Positions 57,746 through 64,000 of a DNA stretch of 64,000 bases are shown one piece after another. Origin of the DNA: Stomoxys calcitrans (lineage: Eukaryota; Arthropoda; Insecta; Diptera; Muscidae); assembly GCF_963082655.1 (NCBI RefSeq), contig NC_081555.1, positions 152,003,007-152,067,006 of the forward strand, in the 5' to 3' direction. Position numbers and translations under genes: made by a program. Numbering within the stretch: position 1 is the stretch's first letter; the number at the start of each line of letters is the position of its first letter. The notes below the pieces were generated by a model. That model worked only from the letters and a program-made list of their open reading frames with translations, was not told the origin of the DNA and made no database searches.

Positions 57746-58480
57746 TAATGGTCAAATCGTTTGCCTTTTCATTGCCCCTTACTCTTTGAAGGCCCAGCAT
57801 CCAAACGATGCGTAACGTGCTATCCTCAAAGAAGGCGTTTATACCCCTCTTTACACGCCAAGACCGGCCGTGACCTCACTGCCCTGGTTTTTATGGCACT
57901 GATGGCTACATTACTGTACGTAATGATACTCACATTATGACATTCACACTGGACGTCTACTTTTTAACACCATACCACATCACGCATTCTGTGATCGCCC
58001 TGATTCATCAGCAGGACCATATTATGGTCAGACAATCGTAAACAGATATCAGGTCTTGGGACCTCAGCTTTGATTGATTCGTGTAGCATGAACTTTCAGA
58101 TGGTAATACCAGAGTTCTGTCAATCCAAGACTGTGCCGCTGGCAGAAGTGAGTCTCATTCAACGTACAGGTATCCAATCCAGAACCTATTCCATTTCATC
58201 CAGATTTTCTATCGTCGCCTCGTATAAACCGCGATAGTACGACCTGATATTTCAACCTGTCGAATTGTCTTTATGTTGCAATAGCATAGCATACTTCTGA
58301 AGCGTAAGTTAGTATTGGTCCAATCATTCTCCTGTAGAGCCAGTGAATTATCCTTGGATTAAGGCCCCATTTCGAGCCCACGGTCTGTCTACATAGTGCC
58401 CAAAATTTGTTAACCATCTCAGTACGCTCCAGTTCAGTATCCCGCACAAAAACACTTCGAAGTATGTATTAAAGCTTGTC
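57746..58480 (-). mobile_element. R1-type LINE fragments (RT thumb and RNase H)
   Basis: Minus strand: KFWALCRQTVGSKWGLNPRI then IHWLYRRMIGPILTYASEVC (58430-58285), followed downstream by VWMLGLQRVRGNEKANDLTI (57815-57748), the degraded WVPGHxxVxGNExAD box of RNase H. It abuts the Jockey remnant at 57745. Confidence 0.65.
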
Positions 58481-58785
58481 GGATATCGGAATTGCTCTGC
58501 TAAGGAAATGTGGAGTAAATAATTATAATTTGCAGCATGCTTTCAGGCGAAATTAAATATTCACGCCATTTCAATCACTGCCAACCATTTACAATAGTCC
58601 TATATAAGTGGTTGAGAAATCCAATATATCCATTCTGGTGTAACACTGATAACGAGTCTAGATGGCGCACCAAATCTTCATATCAATGAAAGTTTTTAGC
58701 TGAAGTATTACGTGTAGCTTATCTTTTTTTCATAGGGCCATACAAATATCTTGGAAAAATCCTATTTTTTTATATATTTATATTG
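58255..58785. repeat. Tandem segmental duplication, unit A
   Basis: Aligns with 58915-59740: ATTTCGAGCCCACGGTCTGT, GCAGCATGCTTTCAGGCGAA, AACCATTTACAATAGTC, TATACGTACGTACGTGATAA and others in the same order. Includes the LINE thumb piece at its left. Confidence 0.85.
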
Positions 58786-59068
58786 CGTTCACAATATTGA
58801 TTTCACTGCAAAGGAATTTGTATTCATTTTGAAAAAATATACGTACGTACGTGATAAAATTGTGATTAAAAAAAAAGTGATTTAAAAAAGTGATGAAAAT
58901 TGGAATTTTTCTCCATAGCAATCCAACATATTTCTGAAGCGTAAGTTAGTATTAGTCTAATCATTCCCCTATAGAGCCAGTGAATTATCCTCGAATAAAG
59001 GCCCCATTTCGAGCCCACGGTCTGTCTACGTAGTGCCAGAATTTGTTGACCCTCTCAGTACGCTCCAG

Positions 59069-59273
59069 TGGCCGAATTAACGCATACGTGATCGAGGTCA
59101 CTTTCGTATCAAATGCAATTTCATCATCATTTAATGGATGTTATACCTCTTTTATTATCAAATTAAAGCGTTCCTAAACTTCAAAAATTCTCCTTCAATA
59201 GAAAAATATATAACTCACAATAGAGAGATTTCGAACGATTTTACTCGTTCACTTATACCGTAATTCGGCCCCA
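59069..59273. mobile_element. Small MITE-like insertion 1
   Basis: About 205 bp with inverted ends TGGCCGAATTAACG / CGTAATTCGGCCC, flanked by CAG on both sides, absent at the matching point of unit A (after CGCTCCAG, 58429-58436 region). No coding potential. Confidence 0.6.
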
Positions 59274-59360
59274 GTTTTTCCCATACAAAACCTTTTCTAA
59301 GTATTTGAGCTGGTCGGATATGGGAATCGCTCTGTTGTCGAATTGTGGAGAAACTATTAT

Positions 59361-59445
59361 TGGGGTGTGTTCTGGGTTTCAATTTTCCCCTCAAAACAAT
59401 TTTTTTATTAACTTTAAGCGAAAAGTAAAACCCAGAACACATCCA
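59361..59445. mobile_element. 85-bp MITE-like insertion 2
   Basis: Inverted ends with TGTGTTCTGGGTTT (59366-59379) and AAACCCAGAACACA (59428-59441), flanked by ATTAT on both sides (59356-59360, 59446-59450). Unit A has a single uninterrupted ATTAT-like stretch at this point. Confidence 0.7.
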
Positions 59446-60047
59446 ATTATTTGCAGCATGCTTTCAGGCGAAATTTAATATTTACCCAATTTCATTAAGT
59501 GCCAACCATTTACAATAGTCGGATATAAGTGGTTGAGAAATCCAATACATCCATCTTCAGGTCTACCACTGATAACGAATCTAGATGGCGCATCAAATCT
59601 TCATATCAATGAAAGTGTTTATCTGAAGAAAATTTCATGCAGTTTATCTTGCGTTTACAATATTTATTTCACCACAAAGGGATTTGTATTCATTTATAAT
59701 AAATATACGTACATACGTGATAAAATTGTAATAAAATACAGCTAAAATACAATTATCAAAAGGAAAAGAAATAGTCACACGCAGTTTAAATTGAAAGCTA
59801 ATGATGTGTATATTTTTTAATGTATATCGAGATATCAAATCTCATCTCAACCTCGCAACTTGTGGCCGTTCATCTTCAAAACGATTTACATACAAAAAAC
59901 AAGCTTCTCTATCAACCATAACTGGCGGTGGTAATTACATTCAGAATAATCATAATAATCATCATCTAGAGTCATTGTGTTAAATTTGTTATCCGAGTTA
60001 AAGAGTTTTTTTTTTCTAATTCTCACTATGGTAAATACTGAAATAGC

Positions 60048-60821
60048 TCAATACATTTTCTTTTTAACTTCGGTATAACGTTCCATATAGTTGTCATAAC
60101 CATCCAATTGATTGAACTGTCTAGAATTGAATAGGTTACCATCCACCGATAGATTACAGATTTTAGATTCTTTAAGAATACGTGGCGTAAAGGCGCTGGC
60201 CTGCAAACAGTTTTCCTCTAGCCTAAGGGTCTTTAGTTTGGGACAATCAGCTATTTCCTCAGCCAATATGGATATTTGGTTTTGATTTAAATTCAGCTCA
60301 GTTACCCTTAAAGTAGCCACCTATAAATAATAAGAAATGAATGAATAAAAGTTAAGTTTTATGACATTTCCTCTTACTTCACTGGGCACTGCTGTGATTT
60401 TATTGCGTGATAAATCCAGAACATCCAAGTGCTTAATGCCACACAACATCACAGGAAATTCTGTTATCTGATTGTGACTTAGATTAACAGTCTTAAGATT
60501 CTGACAATTCGATAATGTAGTTGGTATTCTAGTTATCATATTGTCATTCAATAACAGCACCTCCAACTTGACGAGTTCACCCAAGACATCGGGCACCGCC
60601 GATATTTTATTGCCACTCATATTGAAGTGTTTGATCAAAGTGAAGCGTCCTATTTCCTCTGGAATGCTTTCGAAACGATTTTGCGACAAATCCAATGTCT
60701 TCAAAACATTTGGATAATTTTTCAATTGGGGAGGCAATTCTTGCAGTCGTTGCAAACTTATTTTGAGGACTCCCGTCTTTTGTGCTGTTTCCAGATGTTG
60801 TTTTATTTGTTTGTTTCCCAT
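60048..60821 (-). CDS. LRRC57: LRRC57-type leucine-rich-repeat protein (238 aa, two exons)
   Basis: Join on the minus strand: 60821-60378 (148 codons) and 60320-60048 (90 codons plus stop), a 57-bp intron between GAA|GTAAGA and TTTATAG|GTGGC, phase 0. The N-terminus MGNKQIKQHLETAQKTGVL matches the family start (human protein is 239 aa); Gly2 is a likely N-myristoylation site, which supports this ATG, and it is the first ATG in frame. About eight LRRs of 23 residues follow (LKTLDLSQNRFESIPEEI, LKTVNLSHNQITEFP, LDVLDLSRNKITAVP, VTELNLNQNQISIL, LKTLRLEENCL), then the conserved C-terminal cap YDNYMERYTEVKKK. Molecular function is not established beyond membrane-associated LRR scaffold. Intact, not repeat-invaded. 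Confidence 0.95.
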
Positions 60822-60857
60822 GATATGATGTTCACTAACGCTTGCACTCACTTGCGA

Positions 60858-60865
60858 TATCGATT
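60858..60865 (-). promoter_or_regulatory. Possible DRE-like site upstream of LRRC57
   Basis: AATCGATA on the minus strand, 7 of 8 match to TATCGATA, about 40 bp before the start codon. DRE is common in TATA-less housekeeping promoters of flies. Single short match. Confidence 0.25.
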
Positions 60866-60869
60866 AATA

Positions 60870-61370
60870 TAAATAGTTTAATAATTAATTAGAGGTGTGT
60901 GTAGAACAAATGTTAAACTTTTTGTGCCCTTTACTTTTCTATTGTTATTGTGAAGTAAAAACTATTTTTGGCAGATGTGGTCAGCTGATACTTTCGCGTA
61001 ATGCCAGACAGACCGAATTGAGAGATAAAGTTAAAGTCGCCTTTACACGTTGGAATTTTTCTTACAAGATTTTTCAAACAAAAATGATTCAATACAATAT
61101 ATTACATCAAAGCATTGTACACTCAAAAAACGTTATGTCTTCTTGTTAAATATAAAAGTCAAAGTATAGTGCTTGTTTGCAAGTTTGAATGTTTGTTGTA
61201 TAGTCTCTATGACTGCTGAATCGACTTTCATAAAATTTTCACAGATTGGTGAGTTTGGCTCCCCTAAGTACATAATTTTTTTAATATCCAAAGAAGGAAG
61301 GGGGGAGGATCCGCTAGCCCCTAACAAAATTTTGAAAATGGCAGATCTTGGAGATTAGTTCGTCGATTAA
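60870..61370. other. 5' flank of LRRC57, nothing further recognised
   Basis: No repeat or second gene recognised. Confidence 0.4.
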
Positions 61371-61371
61371 A

Positions 61372-61575
61372 GTTGTTGTTGTAGTAGCCACATTTGCATG
61401 TGGGGGTGGTGATCATCGTCCGGCTCTTACAGGTGAGCAAGCTCGTTTCGAACCATAGGACCGGTCGCCATGGGAACATGTTGTTGTTGTAGCCACATTT
61501 TCATGTGCAGGTGGCGATCCTCGTCAAGCTCCTGTAGGTGAGCAAGTTCGTTCTGGTCCAAAGGACCGATCGCGG
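61372..61575. repeat. Tandem pair of GTTGTTGTTGTAG-CCACATTT repeats
   Basis: Two direct copies of about 105 bp (61372-61480, 61481-61575) sharing GTTGTTGTTGTAG, CCACATTTxCATGTG, GGTGAGCAAG and GACCGxTCGC. A third partial copy is at about 56857-56940. Family unidentified. Confidence 0.65.
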
Positions 61576-61732
61576 CGGGAACCAGGGGGCCGTGGGTTAT
61601 TTAAAGACGCCAATAACCCGCCTTGTCATATCGAGGATCATAGGCACTCAGTATTTGTTCAAGAGCCGGTGCTGCCCGTCCTCCCACTGAGACTCTCCGC
61701 TCGATACCGCTGATTATCTGCGACTGCCGTTA
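61576..61732. repeat. Unknown repeat plus family X piece
   Basis: CCGTGGGTTATTTAAAGACG and CCAATAACCCGCC match the reverse complement of 29240-29345. CCCACTGAGACTCTCC is family X. Confidence 0.45.
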
Positions 61733-62030
61733 GAGGTCACCGAAGCGCAGATGTTAGCATGTCCGCCTATGACGCTAAACGCCTGGGTTCGAATCCTGAC
61801 GAGACCATCAGAAAAAATTTCAGCGGTGGTTTTCTCCTCCTAATGGTGGCAACATTTGTGAGGTACTATGCCATGTAAAACTTCTCTCCAAAGAGGCACG
61901 CCGTTCGGACTCGGCTATAAAAAGGATGCCCCTTATCATTGAGCTAAAAACTTGAATCGGACTGCACTTATTGATATGTGAGAAGTTTGCCCCTGTTCCT
62001 TAGTGGAATGTTCATGGGCAAAATTTGCAA
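61733..62030 (+). mobile_element. tRNA-derived SINE, best-preserved copy
   Basis: GAAGCGCAGATGTTAGCATG, CGCCTATGACGCTAAACGCC, exact B box GGTTCGAATCC (61788-61798), GACGAGACCATCAGAAAA, TTCAGCGGTGGTTTTCTCC, GTGAGGTACTATGCCATG, GACTCGGCTATAAAAAGG, then TTATTGATATGTGAGAAG and GGAATGTTCATGGGC. Defines the family to which the fragments at 3355, 14350, 16895, 19727 and 55073 belong. Confidence 0.8.
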
Positions 62031-62044
62031 TTTTGCCGTTGCAG

Positions 62045-62500
62045 CTACTTCGTATGGAGCATTCCATTATCCGCAACCTATGAACGCGCCCGGTAGCTTA
62101 GCTTCTCGTGACAGCCATGAATACCATACAGGTTGGACCTCAATTTTCCAGCTTGTGTGGTGCTCACAGCTATCCCGTGGTTATCTAAAGGCGCCAATAC
62201 CTCTCCTTGTCGTGCCCATATTAGCTAAAATTAAAGTAGCGTTAAAGATGACATATTTAACTGATTTCTTTTATAGAACTTTCAAATAAACCTACGATAC
62301 AACTGTTTTAAGTTTTGGGCCTCCCGGCCTGTCACTGAGACTCTTTACTCGACACCGCTGATTATCCAATTACACTCACTCGGTATGAAGCATTCCACTA
62401 TCCGCAACTTATGGACGGTAGCTCCCAGCTAAGCTTCACGTGATAACGATGACACAACACGTATCGGAGCTCAAAGTTTTAGCCCGTGTGGTGCTTATTC
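62045..62500. repeat. Family X repeats, two copies
   Basis: GGAGCATTCCACTATCCGCA-type, GCTTCTCGTGACAGCCATG and TGTGGTGCTCACAGC occur at 62055-62170 and again, diverged, at 62380-62500. Confidence 0.55.
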
Positions 62501-63070
62501 CGTACCGGGGATCGATTAAAGTGACGTGTCCTAGCAAATCATCATTTCATTAGGATCCGACCACCTTTCCATTATTCTCACCTTTGACCGAACATCCGAT
62601 TTCATAACCTCTGAGCATTGGACTTATATCAATCGAAGGAATGCCAATTGGGACTGCTTCAAAAAATACACCAATTGCCGCTTCAGTAAGCTGCCACCTC
62701 TCTGTATATTACCGAGAACAAGTCCCGAGACGTCAGGGGTGTTTAATTTATCAATTAAGCGGATTTAGTTAGCTTAGTTTGCTTAGGATTTTATTAAAAT
62801 CACATTTATGAACTGCGAGAAACATTTATTTAAAATTAAAATAACCTAAATCCCGTTTACACTTTAATCCGGATTTAATGCATCGATCATCTGTTTTCCC
62901 CATGACACTATTACCAGGTAGTGTACCGTAAACAGCTGAGTACAATTTTATCTCGCGAAGTGCACTATCTGTCAACGAGGTTTGGTTGTGTGTGTGTATT
63001 ATATTGTAGTTAAGAACCATAACACACACCAACAACAAAAAATGGTACGAACTAATAAAGGGGCTATTAC
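62501..63070. other. Mixed unassigned sequence
   Basis: No gene or element identified; a GTGTGTGTGT tract near 62985-63000. Confidence 0.4.
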
Positions 63071-63072
63071 AC

Positions 63073-63875
63073 CAAGTAAGTGCCAAGTTCGACCGGGCTG
63101 AAACTTTGAAACCCACCACCATGGATTTGGCGTAAGATCGACAAAAAAATTAGTTGAAAGGCATAATTTTGCTCTACGTACCAAAATTTCTGCCAAACCA
63201 GGCAAAAATGAAAGCTTCTTGGAATCGAGCAAGGATAATCGAGAGACCGGTTTATATGCGACCGTTTTTACCGTAGTTGTTGGACAAAAATTGCAATTTG
63301 GAAGGGTCCAAGAAGTCAAGTCCCGAGATCGATTTATATGGGAGCTATATCAGGTTAGAGACCGATTTGGACCGTACCTAACACAGTTGTCGCAAGTCAT
63401 AACAGAACACTATGTGTAAAATTTAAGCTAAATCGGTCGAAAATTTGCGGCTTCCAGAAGTCAAATCGGGAGATCGGTTTATATGGGAGTTATATCAGGT
63501 TATAAAGCGATTTCAACCGTACCGTTTTTAGCGCAGTTGTTGGAAGCACCGTTCTTAGCGCAGTTGTTGGAAGTCGTAACAGAACACGACTTGCAAATTT
63601 CAGGCTAATCGGATAACAATAGTGGCTTCTAGGTGCTAAATATTTCAAATCGGGAGATCGGTTTATATGGGAGCTATATCCAAATCTGAGCCTATATGGT
63701 CCATTTGCAATCTCCCAGCTACATCAATGAAATGTATCTGTGCAAAATTGGATTTGGCTAGATCGACTCAAATTGTCCAGACGAGAATATATATACTTTA
63801 TGGGGTCGTGGATCAATATTTCGAGGTGTTACAAACGGAATGTTTATGTTATCATACTACGGTAGTGGGTATAAA
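63073..63875 (-). mobile_element. DINE-1-like element, reverse, near full length
   Basis: CCAAGTAAGTGCCAAGTTCG, ACCGGGCTGAAACTTTG, AACCCACCACCATGG, four modules (GAGATCGGTTTATATGGGAG), GGCTAGATCGACTC, ATATATACTTTATGGGG, TATTTCGAGGTGTTAC, GGTAGTGGGTATAAAAATC. The GTCCGTC microsatellite is deleted. Confidence 0.7.
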
Positions 63876-64000
63876 AATCAATTTGAGTTTGTTTTGTTCC
63901 GTATAGACTCAAAAAGGTCTGAACCGATTTTTTTGAAATTTCAGAGATGGCGCTTAATAATTCCGTGGTAAAATAAGGTACTACATTTCTTGATATCGGA

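Larger units (their letters stand above)
58915..59740. repeat. Tandem segmental duplication, unit B
   Basis: Displaced about 660 bp from unit A, diverged by point changes, and longer because of two insertions absent from A (59069-59273 and 59361-59445). Confidence 0.85.

Overview
This is a eukaryotic, AT-rich, repeat-dominated window. Spliced genes, CYP4G-type cytochrome P450s, DINE-1-like interspersed elements and R1-, Jockey- and RTE-type retrotransposon debris point to a higher fly (Diptera), most like a calyptrate or muscid. The species cannot be fixed from the sequence alone.

Three intact protein-coding genes are supported, all on the minus strand. (1) A CYP4G P450 of 550 aa in four exons, 41418 to 37035. 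(2) A second CYP4G P450 of 549 aa in two exons, 27862 to 18794, downstream in the same orientation, whose single intron is 7.4 kb and packed with transposons. (3) A two-exon LRRC57-type leucine-rich-repeat protein of 238 aa, 60821 to 60048. The two P450s form a tandem pair. In flies this subfamily holds the oenocyte oxidative decarbonylases that make cuticular hydrocarbons. Each has a plausible TATA-containing core promoter.

Layout. 1-18400: DINE-1-like elements, decayed LINEs, tRNA-type SINE pieces, two small mariner-type MITEs, one Tc1/mariner-type MITE with a pre-insertion site elsewhere in the window, a 12-bp tandem repeat, a perfect 47-bp hairpin in a dead LINE, and a long inverted repeat. 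18500-28024: second CYP4G gene with its TE-filled intron. 28100-36620: unique DNA, then a 2.7-kb DINE array, RTE and Jockey fragments, and more DINE. 37035-41560: first CYP4G gene. 41985-54130: a 12-kb satellite with a monomer of about 124 bp. 54130-59750: unique DNA, LINE and SINE debris, and a local tandem duplication carrying two small insertions. 60048-60870: LRRC57. 61370-63880: SINE and other repeats, then a DINE.

The most interesting object is the 12-kb satellite. Its distal end, and two internal points, carry the 3' terminal signature of the DINE-1-like elements scattered through the window. The array therefore looks like the expanded central repeats of a Helentron-type non-autonomous element. 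It ends about 430 bp upstream of the predicted TATA box of a CYP4G gene. All intervals for decayed repeats are approximate; exon boundaries of the three genes were placed from splice signals and reading phase.
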